The notes beneath the pieces were generated by a model. It saw only the letters and a program-made list of their open reading frames with translations, made no database searches and was not told the DNA's origin. From Doryteuthis pealeii (Eukaryota > Mollusca > Cephalopoda > Myopsida > Loliginidae): a stretch of DNA of 64,000 nucleotides. Made by a program: the position numbers and the translations under genes. Of this stretch, positions 39,815 through 49,916 are shown in pieces (position 1 is the stretch's first letter; every line of letters begins with the position of its first letter). Location of the stretch: contig CM042145.1 of NCBI GenBank assembly GCA_023376005.1, forward strand, positions 98,784,202 through 98,848,201. Direction: 5' to 3'.

Positions 39815-40495
39815 AACTATTGGCTGGTTAGATTTTACGGCATGTCGACCCATGTTGGGTTATTTTATGCTGATTACGTTTTGATTTATTCATTCTTGTT
39901 GGGTATTCAATTTGATTTTTTAATCGAATTTTTAGACATATTTTTAAAACTAATTTTTTATCTATTTAATCCATAAACGGAACCCTGACAGATCTAACCA
40001 CTACGGTTCACAGTGGATCAGTGGGTAATGGCTTGAAGGGGAGCTCCACACTCCCCACAGCTCCGGATTTGGAAGTTCACCCCTAGATGCAGTTTAACGT
40101 CATAACCAGACTCTACGACACTCAGCCAACACTTCTAGTAATTATATGATAAAAAGTCCAATAAAGGCAATAGGGTCGGGACAATCATATAGGTGCTAGG
40201 GCTTGACGTGACCAGCCGAATTATCGGAGGACGGGCCTGTCTAGCCTAAGTAAGGGCCAAAGTAGAGGTTGCATGATATGGACTGCTTAGCCACCAATAC
40301 CCTATCTTTAAGCATCATGGGTCGCCACCCACGGCTAGTAGGTGGCACCATTGGGGTGATTATACCCCTCTGCAGCGATGCACTCGGAGTATTCTGTCCC
40401 AGCCGACAGGACGTACGATGAAAACATTTAACTGACATATGTGAAAGGCTAAAGATATGCCGGATATTCATACGAGGTAAGTCTCCAGAATATTC
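39815..40495 (+). repeat. A-repeat, most complete plus-strand copy
   Basis: It runs from GGCTGGTTAGATTTTACGGC through GTTATTTTATGCTGATTACG, TTAATCCATAAACGG and AGATGCAGTTTAACGTCATA. It continues into ATAGGGTCGGGACAATCATA, AGGGCTTGACGTGACCAGCC, CATCATGGGTCGCCACCCAC, and a GGTAAGTCTCCAGAATATTC end. The length is about 680 bp. No tRNA boxes, terminal inverted repeats or coding capacity were recognised, so the class remains open. Confidence 0.8.
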
Positions 40496-40499
40496 CCTA

Positions 40500-41015
40500 A
40501 GAAAAAGATAGAAAAATGTTTAAAAAAGCAAATCTTCAACAATGGTTCTTCTTATTATTTTCTCCTTGGCAGATTCTTCAATAATAATTCATTATTTGAA
40601 CTACATTTTTTTGTATTTTTAATTTTTTTTTAAATTTCAGACTTGATGAATATAATGTAAAAGAATATGTCCAAACTTCCAATACAAATTGTTATAACCC
40701 TTTTTTTCTCCCCAATGATTTTGTATATTATGATCTAACCTAGTTTATTTTGAATTTAACAGTGAAGTTCTTCAATGAAAGAGATAAAAAAAAACGAATG
40801 CGCATTACCTGGTGATATTTTCAGCTTAACTTTTTATGAACTAATGAATCTAAATAAGGAGTTAAAAAAAAAGAAAAAAAGATTGGGTTAACCTAGAAAA
40901 TATTTTTAGTAAATGATACTAACTAAACTTAGAACTTCATTAAATATAACATTTTAGTATATTTGAAAAGATTGTCTTTCTAATAAGATAATCAACTTTT
41001 TGTTTCTAAAATACA
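40500..41015. other. Low-copy AT-rich DNA
   Basis: No gene, repeat or RNA recognised. It separates the A-repeat from the mariner relic. Confidence 0.4.
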
Positions 41016-41029
41016 GTGATACCTTCATT

Positions 41030-41395
41030 TATGAGTTTTCTCAGAATATTCACTTATGAGTTTTCTCAGAATATTCAGAAATCACAGAAACGTTTATTGT
41101 TTATTGTAACTGATGTTTACATAATTTTAAAGTTACAATATGTATCTATATTTTACATAATCCTCAGTTCAGTTGATGAATTTTTGCAGAGGCTGTGGCA
41201 GTTTTTGTGTGTCTATGTCACACCAGCTCCCCGCCATGTCGTTGAGGAAGCGTGAACCTCGTCGTCGTTACAAACTCTCTACATCATTTGCGGATGTTTT
41301 TGGTAGATATGTCCGACTTGCTATACACATCCGTTAATTGACGATGAATTTCAAGCGGTTTAATGACTTTTGCTAAATTCTAAAGCCGAATAACA
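41030..41395 (-). pseudogene. Internally deleted mariner-like transposase relic, copy 2
   Basis: The minus strand reads KVIKPLEIHRQLTDVYSKSD, STKNIRK, a stop and CREFV. After a few codons it continues FLNDMAGSWCDIDTQKLPQP, LQKFIN, a stop and TEDYVKY. This is the same N-to-C junction as copy 1 at 2,440-2,790, including the CGACGACGAGGTT region on the minus strand. The catalytic centre is absent. A 20-bp direct duplication (CTTATGAGTTTTCTCAGAAT) sits at its left edge (41,030-41,070). Confidence 0.72.
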
Positions 41396-41487
41396 GTGGG
41401 AACTTTATACTTGGCCGTGGCGTCAATCAGGAACTCCAACAGAAACGACTGCAAATCCAAGGTCGAATGAGGTGCATGCACAACAGA

Positions 41488-41562
41488 CACTTAAGAGCTA
41501 TTGCAAGATAGTTCAATATGTAAAAAATATAATAATTTTCATTTAAATCTCACCACCCACTC

Positions 41563-41640
<78 letters not shown>

Positions 41641-41985
41641 CCTTTACTCTTTTTCATCTTTTTTGTCTCTCTCTCTCTCTATCTTCCCCAACTCTCTTTC
41701 TTTCTTTCTTCCTTTCTTTTTTCTTTCATTCTTATATTTTTTCTGTGTGGCATGTACTTTTTCTTCCTTTTCTTTCTTGATAATAAAAACGGAACGGTCC
41801 GTTATTTAGCTAAAGTGACGACACTCATCAGAAATACGAATATGGTGGATAAGCAACACCAGATAATCAGGATTTACATTCTTGCATTTCATCTTGGCCG
41901 ATTTGGACGGTCTCATTTTTAACCAGAGGTTGTTGCAAGATTATAAGCTTTGTACAATTAAGGAACAAGGGTATAAATATACAGA
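41488..41985 (+). repeat. 500-bp dispersed repeat with internal CT tract, empty-site copy
   Basis: Paralogue of 26,525-27,040, without the 71-bp MITE. The CT tract covers 41,568-41,638. AACGGAACGGTCCGTTATTT and GATTTGGACGGTCTCATTTT match the other copy. Confidence 0.8.
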
Positions 41986-41999
41986 TTTACTCAGCCTAG

Positions 42000-42455
42000 T
42001 CTGGTTCAAGGCAAACATTTTTGGACAATCAGCAAATGTGTAAATCCATAGAGGTTTTGCTATCCTGATTTCCTTCATGGATTTTGAGAGATTCAGATTT
42101 AGAAAGTTGTACAAAAGATTTCGGGTAAAGAAGATGTAGAAAATAATTTTCTATCTAATCAAATTCATCATTTAAATATTTAGGTGTAGAGATGCGAAGG
42201 GTTCTAAGGTAAATACCTATAGTGAGGTATACTCTTTTCATCTCACATCAGCGTAATTCTAAGAGTTCGTCAGTTTTTCTTCGTTACTTCAATCAAAGGT
42301 GCTTACGCAAACTCCCACGCCCTTTCCGTTAATAAACGGCTGCCGTCAAAAGCTTATTCAGATTGCCATCAAACTTCACAGTTTCTAGAATTCTGATCTT
42401 AATACAAGTTATTATATACTGTGTCATTGTGTCATCCTTGACAACTATTCTCTGC
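42000..42455. other. Low-copy DNA, nothing recognised
   Basis: No coding or repeat signal above background. It ends at the AT tract at 42,462. Confidence 0.35.
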
Positions 42456-42456
42456 C

Positions 42457-42461
<5 letters not shown>

Positions 42462-42513
<52 letters not shown>
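42462..42513. repeat. (AT)n microsatellite
   Basis: AT run followed by an (AC)-biased stretch. Confidence 0.95.
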
Positions 42514-42515
<2 letters not shown>

Positions 42516-42777
42516 CGTTTATCGCAAAAGATTTATACACACGCACGCAATCACATACACACGCACGCAACCACACACCTAAAAACTGCACAATGCTTTC
42601 TTTTCGATACACACACTTACACAGTCCCATACTCACACCGTAAAAGAGAATATTTAACGTCATATTTCAAACCGTCTCCTTTTTTCAAACCTCAAATTTT
42701 AAACAGACTGAATAACAAGGAGTACCACTCGCTTTTCTCGTTAGTCTGTGATAAAAATTTCTTATTACATTCCGTAT

Positions 42778-42840
42778 ACCAACAAATGCCCTGAAGATGA
42801 TCTAATTAATAGATCAAAACACTGCAGCGTCGGCCAATAA
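42778..42840 (+). ncRNA. Hammerhead-like motif, degraded
   Basis: The plus strand has GCC, CUGAAGA, U, GAUCU...AGAUC as stem II, AAAAC in place of GAAAC, a two-pair stem III closing at CGUC, then GGC to pair with the first GCC. The layout matches a type I hammerhead, but G12 is replaced by A and stem I is only three pairs, so it is probably inactive. It lies between AT tracts, as do the other candidates. Confidence 0.4.
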
Positions 42841-42890
42841 ACTCACCACTTAACTCATTTACACCTGTGTTTTTTCATTCTTTCTTGATA

Positions 42891-42894
<4 letters not shown>

Positions 42895-42948
<54 letters not shown>

Positions 42949-43145
42949 TTTTAATAAGAAAGAAAAACTTTAAAAAACCGTCATTTGGTTATTATCAATT
43001 TATTTCGACCAGAACTAAAGAATCAGCCAAGTTCCAATTACATAAAAACCAAGAAAACAAACTAGAATGGAGAATTGTTTTTCTTTTCTTTCTCTTTTTT
43101 ACAAAACCAGTAAAATCTCTCATCTTCAAAGACACCTACATAAGA

Positions 43146-43203
<58 letters not shown>
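42895..43203. repeat. Hammerhead-bearing repeat unit, copy 1 (core deleted), between AT tracts
   Basis: (AT)n runs at 42,895-42,948 and 43,148-43,203 bracket a 200-bp unit. It shares AATAAGAAAGAAA, ACCGTCATT, GAAAACAAACTAGAAT and TTCTTTTCTTTCTCTTT with 43,563-43,760. The stretch corresponding to the CUGAUGA strand of the ribozyme is deleted here (ACTAAAGAATCAGCCAAG). Confidence 0.75.
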
Positions 43204-43206
<3 letters not shown>

Positions 43207-43525
43207 GTGAACAAACAATGTGTTTGAAATGGCAAAGCCGACAATACTTGGGAGATTATGTGCTTAATTAAAGTCATACCTAATTTGTTAATTAATTAAT
43301 TATAATTAAATGAATTAGGCGTGCATATCGGTTCAAATTTTTTTCTCGATTTGTTTACGCTTTACATTTGAACCGATATTTTTTTACTACGTGATGTGTG
43401 TGTATGTGTGTGTATGAGTGTGTGGGGGGGTGAAACACATACACACAAAAACATATAAATTGGGTAGTGTGGACGTAAAGCCATTGGCGCTTGGTTACTG
43501 ACAGTTTCTTGTCTATGCGATTTTC

Positions 43526-43531
<6 letters not shown>

Positions 43532-43565
<34 letters not shown>

Positions 43566-43793
43566 TTTCAATAAGAAAGAAAGACTTAACAAACCGTCAT
43601 TCAGCTATTATAAATGTATTTCGATCAGAACTCAATATGAGCCTAGTCTCATCAGATAGCCAACTATATAATGACTGAGAAAACAAACTAGAATAGCGTA
43701 AATATTTTTCTTTTCTTTCTCTTTGATAAGAACAGTGAAATCTCTCCTCTGCGAACCCACACACACACATATATATATCTATCTATCTATCTA

Positions 43794-43836
<43 letters not shown>

Positions 43837-43838
43837 GG
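43532..43838. repeat. Hammerhead-bearing repeat unit, copy 2, between AT tracts
   Basis: (AT)n at 43,532-43,564 and (AC)(ATCT)(AT)n at 43,760-43,836 flank the second copy of the unit, 615 bp from the first. It retains the intact ribozyme-like core. Confidence 0.8.
43601..43663 (-). ncRNA. Candidate type I hammerhead ribozyme
   Basis: On the minus strand all invariant positions are present in order. Stem I 5' strand is UUGGCUAU (43,656-43,663), then CUGAUGA (43,649-43,655). Stem II is GACUAG with CUGAUC, one mismatch, extended by CUC/GAG. GAAA lies at 43,619-43,622. Stem III is AUA/UAU with loop CAUU, the cleavage triplet is AUA with H17 = A at 43,609, and stem I 3' strand is AUAGCUGA (43,601-43,608), eight pairs including two G-U. 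The very short stem III is typical of retroelement-associated type I hammerheads such as those of Penelope-like elements and retrozymes. Activity is untested. Confidence 0.7.
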
Positions 43839-44019
43839 GATTTTACTCTGCCTCCTACATATTTACTCTCACAATGGCCTATTCATATAATCTTTTTTTT
43901 CTGGTGTATCTATTTTTTATATATTCTTTTTCTCTCTTCCAATGTTTTATTTGTAAGATTATTCCTAACAGTATTTCCTTTCTTTCTTCTGTCTATAGTG
44001 TGTTTGTGTGTCCTTGTGT

Positions 44020-44238
44020 GTGTGCGCGTGTGTGTGTGTGTCTGTCTGTCTGTCAGTCTGTTGTGTGTGTGTGTGTGTCTGTCTGTCTGTCTCTGTGTGT
44101 ATGTGTATGTGTGTGTGTGCCTGTCTGTCTGTCTGTTTGTCTGTGTGTGTGTGTGTGTGTATCTATGTGTGTGTGTGTGTCTGTCTGTCTGTCTGTCTGT
44201 CTGTGTGGGTGTGTATGTGTGTGTGCCTGTCTGTCTGT

Positions 44239-44281
<43 letters not shown>

Positions 44282-44337
44282 TCTGTCTGTCTGTCTGTCT
44301 GTGTGTATGCGTGCGTGCGTGCGTGCGTGCGTGTGTT
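44020..44337. repeat. (GT)n/(CTGT)n compound tract, about 310 bp
   Basis: GT runs alternate with CTGT runs in at least six cycles and end in (GCGT)n. Strand frames of 110-160 codons (Cys-Val-Ser and His-Thr-Arg) are translations of it. Confidence 0.95.
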
Positions 44338-44535
44338 TTTCAGCCGATCTAAACATTCCTAGAATATTTACATAAGGCAATTTTTTTTTCTTTTCTTAAA
44401 ATGATAGATTTGACACTCCTGCATTTTCAACATGTTTCTTCTTCTTTCCTTCATCGAACCCATCTGATCTGATATCCGATCCCCATGTAGCATTAAAAAC
44501 ACACGAGGTTTTAAGTGCTTCTCTCGGCTGCTTGA

Positions 44536-44835
44536 TAAACGAAACTCACATTCTCGTTTGAAAACAACTGAATTATTTCCTGACGCGAGATTTTACAATA
44601 ATTTCTCTTCTATGCTCATCATAATTGCTTACGATTGCAAGAAAATCATAAAAATATGGAAGCCCAAAATGATATATTTTTAATGAAACGAATCTCACAT
44701 TCTCGTTTGAAAATAACGGAATTGTCTCTCGGCGCGAGATTTTACACTAATTTCTGTTCTATGCTCATAATTGCTTACGATTGCAAAGTAAATCCTAAAT
44801 AAATATGGGAACCCAAAATGATATATTTTTATGAG
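44536..44835. repeat. 149-bp tandem duplication
   Basis: CACATTCTCGTTTGAAAA occurs at 44,547 and 44,696. Each is followed by GCGAGATTTTACA, TTGCTTACGATTGCAA and CCCAAAATGATATATTTTTA. The two units differ at scattered sites, and their function is unknown. Confidence 0.85.
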
Positions 44836-45157
44836 CAAAAAGTTTAAATCACTTGTGGATTTTATGGGATGTTCATCTTTATTCAGCTATTCATTGTCTT
44901 CCATAATGATGCTGAATAATGTATGTATTTACCCAATCTCTCCGCCATAACCATCATGTTACACAAGGTCGATTTTTAATCAGATAAATGCTGGTGTGAA
45001 TTTTTTTCTTTTCCTTTTCCTTGTCTGGTTCCTAACCAAGAAAAATAACCCATTGTGCTCTATACCGTTGTATACTGCAGTTGGACTTTGATAAGGGACG
45101 CCGAACTCTTATATAAAAATATAGTTTTATTCTTCGAATTGCGACAATTGTGTAGAG

Positions 45158-45456
45158 CAGGGATCATCAAACTTTTTTCACTGTGGGCCAGATAATTGGA
45201 AAAATAACGAGCGCGGGCCACATTATTATTGTGTTCAATACTTGCTTGCTAGAACGAAAGCTCAGAGAAAAAGATGTACAACAAAATTTATATATCCATG
45301 TTGTATTCATGGATGAGAAGCGTAAAATGCACTAAAACAAATTTATTTATTTTCAAAACATTATCAAAGAACGCAACATTCATATACCGTGGGCGGGCCT
45401 GATAAAATGCCTTCGCGGCAGGATCCGGTCCTCGGGCCGTAGTTTGGTGATCCCTG
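45158..45456. mobile_element. hAT-type MITE, 299 bp, with 8-bp duplication
   Basis: The ends CAGGGATCATCAAACT and AGTTTGGTGATCCCTG form 16-bp terminal inverted repeats with one mismatch. GTGTAGAG is duplicated exactly on both sides (45,150-45,157 and 45,457-45,464). An 8-bp duplication with CAGGG ends is diagnostic of the hAT superfamily. There is no transposase, so it is non-autonomous. The intact duplication suggests a relatively recent insertion. Confidence 0.93.
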
Positions 45457-45504
45457 GTGTAGAGCCAGAGAGAGTCACAGAGGTTAGAAATGCGCGTGCT
45501 CACA

Positions 45505-45513
45505 TACACACAC

Positions 45514-45607
<94 letters not shown>
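45505..45607. repeat. (AC)n(AT)n compound microsatellite
   Basis: AC run then AT run with one TATTAT break. Confidence 0.95.
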
Positions 45608-45608
<1 letters not shown>

Positions 45609-45779
45609 ACACAACACACACACTTACGCAGGGATCACCGGAAGACGTATTTTTGTTTGAACCTTCGTTTGAACGATTCAAGCATTTCTATATAATACTA
45701 ATTTCTAATGTAATACTAATAATTTATAATACTTCTAATTATAATAGGTTCGTATGTGTGTATATTTGTCATTTCCTCC

Positions 45780-46152
45780 GTGTAAATATCAGAGTAACTA
45801 TATAAATCATATTGTTGAGTCTGTCAAAGAGATCCACGCAGCTTCCGGCTCTAATCTTATGCAAATTCCTGATGCCTGTTTAAATTCTAATGGTCGCGCC
45901 TCTTCCGGCATGATGCCTACACAGATTCACGATGCTTACGTAACCACATTGGTCAGACCATCAGCGCGTTGCATCCGGTTCTATTGTTTTGTCCATGTTA
46001 ACCCCAAACCGATCTCTGCCCACGCACAGACGCAGTAAAAACAAGGCCAGTTAAACCGGAAGCATCTAAAATAAAGCCAGCTAAATTAGAAGTATTTAAA
46101 TTAGCTCATATAAGATGTCAATAAAAGAGTCTGTTACGAAGCTCTGTATTAC
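45780..46152. other. Possible LTR-like segment, unproven
   Basis: The segment starts TGTAAATATC and ends GTATTACA, a TG...CA pair with TGTAA/TTACA inverted ends. AATAAAAG lies about 30 bp before the right end, as a polyadenylation signal would in an LTR. The flanking bases (CTCCG and AATTC) are not a duplication. The composition is unlike nearby repeats. I call it only a candidate. Confidence 0.3.
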
Positions 46153-46750
46153 AAATTCCGTTAGCCCTGTCGACTAGGGCTTTAGATTACACCGACCACC
46201 TCAGCAGAGGGGTAAGACCGTTTGTCCGTAGGTAGCGACTCGTGATGCTTAAGGTGGCTGATGGCTGGTGGCTAAGCTGGCCATGACACGCAACACTCCA
46301 TTTTGACCCTTACTTAGACTAGACGGGAGATTGGAGAGTGCCCCTCCGATCAATCGGTGGTCACGTCAAGCCCTAGCACCAATATGGTTGTCCCGACCCT
46401 ATTGCCTTTATGGCTATGTCCAACCCCCTTTATCATATATGTGTTAGAAGATGGTGCTCGAGGGTCTTCGAGTCCTGGGTATGACCTTAAACTCTATCTG
46501 ATGAAGTTCCAATTCTGGAGCTCTGGTGGATGTAGGAACCCCTTAATCACCCGTACTCCTAGATCCACTCTGACCCGAAGTGGTAGTACCTATTGGGGTC
46601 ACATAGAAAAAGATGAGTTTGAAAATGTTTTTAAAAACTTGAATTTTTAAAAAAATTGAGTACCCATCAAAAATTAATTAAAAAAATGTCTTCAGCATAA
46701 AATAACCCAACAAAGGTTAACAAGCCGTAAAATCCAACTAACCAACCTTG
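46153..46750 (-). repeat. A-repeat, nearly full length, minus strand
   Basis: It carries GGTAGCGACTCGTGATGCTT, GATCAATCGGTGGTCACGTC, AGCCCTAGCACCAATATGGT, GACCCGAAGTGGTAGTACCT, then AACAAGCCGTAAAATCCAAC and the ACCAACC end. The 97-codon plus frame at 46,357-46,650 is a translation of the repeat. Confidence 0.8.
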
Positions 46751-46854
46751 CTCGGGTTTATTTAAATTTCAAAAGATAACCACGAATTTTAAAAAGAAAT
46801 GTTTTTAATTGCCATTTTAAAATGATCATTAAATCAATTCTTTGTCTTCCTTGT

Positions 46855-47020
46855 TTCGGAGTGGTAGTACCTGTTAGGGTACCATCTATGTGTTAAATAG
46901 AAAAACATGAGTTTAGAAAAATTGTGTACCCATCAAGAATGAATAAAACAAAAATCTATTTGGCATAAAATGACCCAATAGGGGTTGATATGCCGTAAAT
47001 CCCAACCTACCAATCAACTT
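46855..47020 (-). repeat. A-repeat 5' part, minus strand
   Basis: GGAGTGGTAGTACCTGTTAG, CCCATCAAGAATGAATAAAA and GTTGATATGCCGTAAATCCC. Two copies thus follow each other in the same orientation. Confidence 0.75.
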
Positions 47021-47104
47021 CCTTGTTTCTTAATCATTGACGCTATAAGATTGCAAATTGGTAATATCTGTTTGTTGTGACGGTACAAATGTTCGATTTC
47101 TGAC

Positions 47105-47260
47105 GGGGGGGGGGATCATTTGAACGGTTGGTAATGTTGCTTTTGGGGTGTTGTGATTTTGTTTTTGTTGTTGTTGTTCTTGTTTTTTGTTTTGGTTTGT
47201 TTTTTGTGGTTTTTTTTGTTTTGTTTTTTTTGTTTTTTTTGCTTTTTGTTTTCTTTTGTA
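47105..47260. repeat. T/G-rich low-complexity tract
   Basis: GTTTTTGTTG-type sequence with a G9 run. Gln/Lys-rich antisense frames are artefacts. Confidence 0.85.
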
Positions 47261-47439
47261 CGTCGTTTCTTGTCCGTTGTTTCTCTCAAACTGCAAACGT
47301 GTCCGTTTGATTTATAAACCCAAAATGAGGGAAAGTCAAAAAATAGGCCAAACAAATCGATTATGATGTCATTTTCTTCCGAGCTGAAAACGTGATGTAT
47401 GCAGCGTCAAATAAAGTTTATTTGTTTTCCTTTAGTCTG

Positions 47440-47563
47440 GCAATTGAAAGAAAGAAAGAAAGAAGAAAGAAAGAAAGAAAGAAAGAGAGATTTTTTCTTT
47501 TATCTTATTTATTCTTTCTCTTAGTGGAGCTACAGAAAGATAAATGGGAATAGTCTGAGATAT

Positions 47564-47601
<38 letters not shown>

Positions 47602-47641
47602 GAAAACAGACTGAAATAGATATATAAATATGAATAGACAG

Positions 47642-47675
<34 letters not shown>

Positions 47676-47700
47676 GAAGAGTTATAGATAGATGAATAAG

Positions 47701-47751
<51 letters not shown>

Positions 47752-47759
47752 GAAACGAC

Positions 47760-47813
<54 letters not shown>

Positions 47814-47874
47814 TGATAGATTTTTTTGCTTCTATATTATTTATTATTTCTTTCTCTTAGTCTTGCAACTGAAA

Positions 47875-47938
<64 letters not shown>

Positions 47939-47994
47939 AGACGACATTTTCTTTTATCTTATTTATTACTTCATTTTCTTAGTCAGGCAATTAA

Positions 47995-48026
<32 letters not shown>

Positions 48027-48035
48027 AAAGTGAAG
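47440..48035. repeat. (GAAA)n and (GATA)n microsatellite block
   Basis: GAAA runs at 47,445-47,488, 47,874-47,940 and 47,994-48,028 alternate with GATA runs at 47,563-47,600, 47,645-47,675 and 47,702-47,820. The GAAA flanks share CTTTTATCTTATTTATT and AGTCTGGCAATT/TCAGGCAATT, so a unit with its tract was duplicated at least three times. Confidence 0.95.
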
Positions 48036-48039
48036 CAAG

Positions 48040-48480
48040 AGAAAAAGAAAACTTTTTCGTTCATCTTATTTATTGTTCTTTGTATTCTCTTTCTTCCAGG
48101 AATATTTCATTCATTATTTTCATATGTAAAAGAGGAGGTTTGTCTTCGTCTGAGGCCCCTCCTACACACCAACTGGACGATTTCTTTTCTCCGTCCCCTT
48201 CCACCACCTGGCCACCCTATTTATTGTCTTGAATCGCACTATCGTCTTAAATCCTCTTCAACAGTTTCGTCCTTCTTTCTCTCTCAAACTGCTTCTTTCT
48301 TTTTCTCTATCTATTACTCCATGTTCGTCCTGTTTCTCTATGGTCGTAATTAGCTCGGTTCGCCTTTGATCAAAAAACGGTCTCGACTGTCTCTATCCTT
48401 TGTCATTTATAAATGTCGTCACTCCGTTCATGCACCCACAATAAATCGAAAAACTTATAAGTTGGGGCACATATAAGACA
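48040..48480. other. Low-copy DNA, nothing recognised
   Basis: A pyrimidine-leaning spacer between the GAAA block and an AT tract. The plus frame that starts in the GAAA block continues to 48,353 (LRPLPPPGHPIYCLESHYRL) with no domain. Confidence 0.35.
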
Positions 48481-48485
48481 AGGCA

Positions 48486-48487
<2 letters not shown>

Positions 48488-48520
<33 letters not shown>
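48488..48520. repeat. (AT)n microsatellite
   Basis: AT run at the left edge of the LINE copy. Confidence 0.9.
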
Positions 48521-48522
<2 letters not shown>

Positions 48523-49115
48523 CCTCTCAAGATAGTAGAACAATTCACATACCTGGGTGGTAATATCTCATCCACAGAGAGCGATATCAATACACGAATA
48601 GGAAAGGCATGGTTGGTGACAAACAAATTATCAGTCATATGGAAATCCGATCTCACTGACAAGCTAAAGCGACAATTCTTTCAGGCTGTGGTTATATCAT
48701 TATTGCTGAATGGATGCACCACCTGGACCCTAACGAAGCGCCTTGAAAATAAGCTAGATGGGACCTGCACAAGAATGCTGCGTGCAGTCTTAAACAAGTC
48801 GTGGAAGCAGCAACCCGCAAGGAGGCAGCTGTAAGGCCACTTGCTCCCCATCTCCCAAACCAAATGAGTAAGACGGACTAGGCATGTGGGACACTGCTGG
48901 AGAAGCAATGATGAGCTCATAAACCGACATACTTTTGTGGAAGCCAAAACATGGGCGTGCTAGTGTTGGTCGCCCAGTCAGGACCTATATTGACCAACTA
49001 TGTGAGGATGCTGGATGCTGCGCAGAGGAGCTCCCGGGGACAATGAATGATAGGGAGGGTTGGCTTGAGATTATCATGGATATCCGTGCTACTTGCGCGA
49101 CATGATGATGATGAT
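48520..49115 (+). pseudogene. LINE 3' end (non-LTR retrotransposon), best copy in window
   Basis: Reading frame: VEQFTYLGGNISSTESDINT, RIGKAWLVTNKLSVIWKSDL, KLKRQFFQAVVISLLLNGCT, TWTLTKRLENKLDGTCTRML, RAVLNKSWKQQPARRQL. After frameshifts come RRTRHVGHCWRSNDELI and NDREGWLEIIMDIRATCAT. The YLGxxISS and LLxGCxTWTL motifs belong to the region just after the reverse-transcriptase palm in many LINE ORF2 proteins. It ends with (GATGAT)n at about 49,104-49,117. The reverse-transcriptase core is missing and the relic is dead. Confidence 0.78.
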
Positions 49116-49117
49116 AT

Positions 49118-49195
49118 ATATATATATGTGTGTGTGTGTGTGTACGTGTGTGCGTGCGTGTGTCTGTCTGTCTTTCTGTATGCGTGCGTGCGTGC
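49118..49195. repeat. (AT)n(GT)n/(CTGT)n/(GCGT)n tract
   Basis: A short compound tract at the LINE 3' end. Confidence 0.9.
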
Positions 49196-49557
49196 ATCAG
49201 AGAGATAGAGAAAACGAGAGAGATAGAGAGTACACAAGCGTATCTAAGGCTCGCACGTATCTCAAATTTTAGCTCACAAAACAAAGCAAAAATCGACCAA
49301 GTGACAGCTAGTAACTCGGGAAACTCGTAAATTGGGGCACTCGAAAGAACACATGCATTTTAGAATTAGATATTTTAAAATTTTCATAGGTTAAACATTA
49401 TGGTATTATTTATTATATTTTTTATTTGTTCAACGGAGGAATTCAAACCAAAGGGACTCTCTTCTCGTTAGACAATACTACTTTGAGAGCTCCTCTTCCC
49501 ATTCCTCCTTCAATTGAAAAAAAATATTGAAGAGTATCTAGTATTTTCCTGTCCTCT

Positions 49558-49800
49558 CACCAGGCCGGATTGACACAAGGGCTTTTTAACCTGAAGAGCC
49601 ACGCACATTTCCGAAGGTCAAGCTGTGACCAGTGCAAAAAGGTGCGTGATCCCTTCGACAATCCCCTTTTGAAGCGCCTCATGCATTGGCTAATGAACCC
49701 GAACGTGCCCTTTTTAAACGAGGAGGCCGGTGCTGCATGGGGAATCATGTGATTTATTTTACCGGTATAGAAGCTGAAGATCCTGGACACATTAGTATCT
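49558..49800 (+). repeat. Family F dispersed repeat, copy 1
   Basis: AAGCTGTGACCAGTGCAAAA, GTGCGTGATCCCTTCGACA, a TTTTTAAACGAGGAGGCCGG block, TGTGATTTATTTTACCGGTA and GAAGCTGAAGATCCTGGACA. Two relatives lie at 62,965-63,205 and 63,525-63,785. No Pol III boxes or terminal repeats were found. Confidence 0.7.
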
Positions 49801-49916
49801 TGTTGTGATAATGTCTGAAGTCCACGAATATTTGGAGGGGTAAAAAGACTCTCCGACACAAAAAATTTAAAATAGTCTGTCCCAATCGTGAATATGAAAA
49901 AAAATTATTTAGTCTA

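Noticed and set aside
43874..44380. Cys-rich 162-codon frame resembling a toxin-like or keratin-associated protein
   Set aside because: The cysteines come from GT/CTGT repeats (TGT codons); three frames give the same pattern.
45780..46152. Second solo LTR
   Set aside because: TG...CA ends and an AATAAA exist, but the flanking five bases do not match, so insertion is not shown; kept only as a weak feature.
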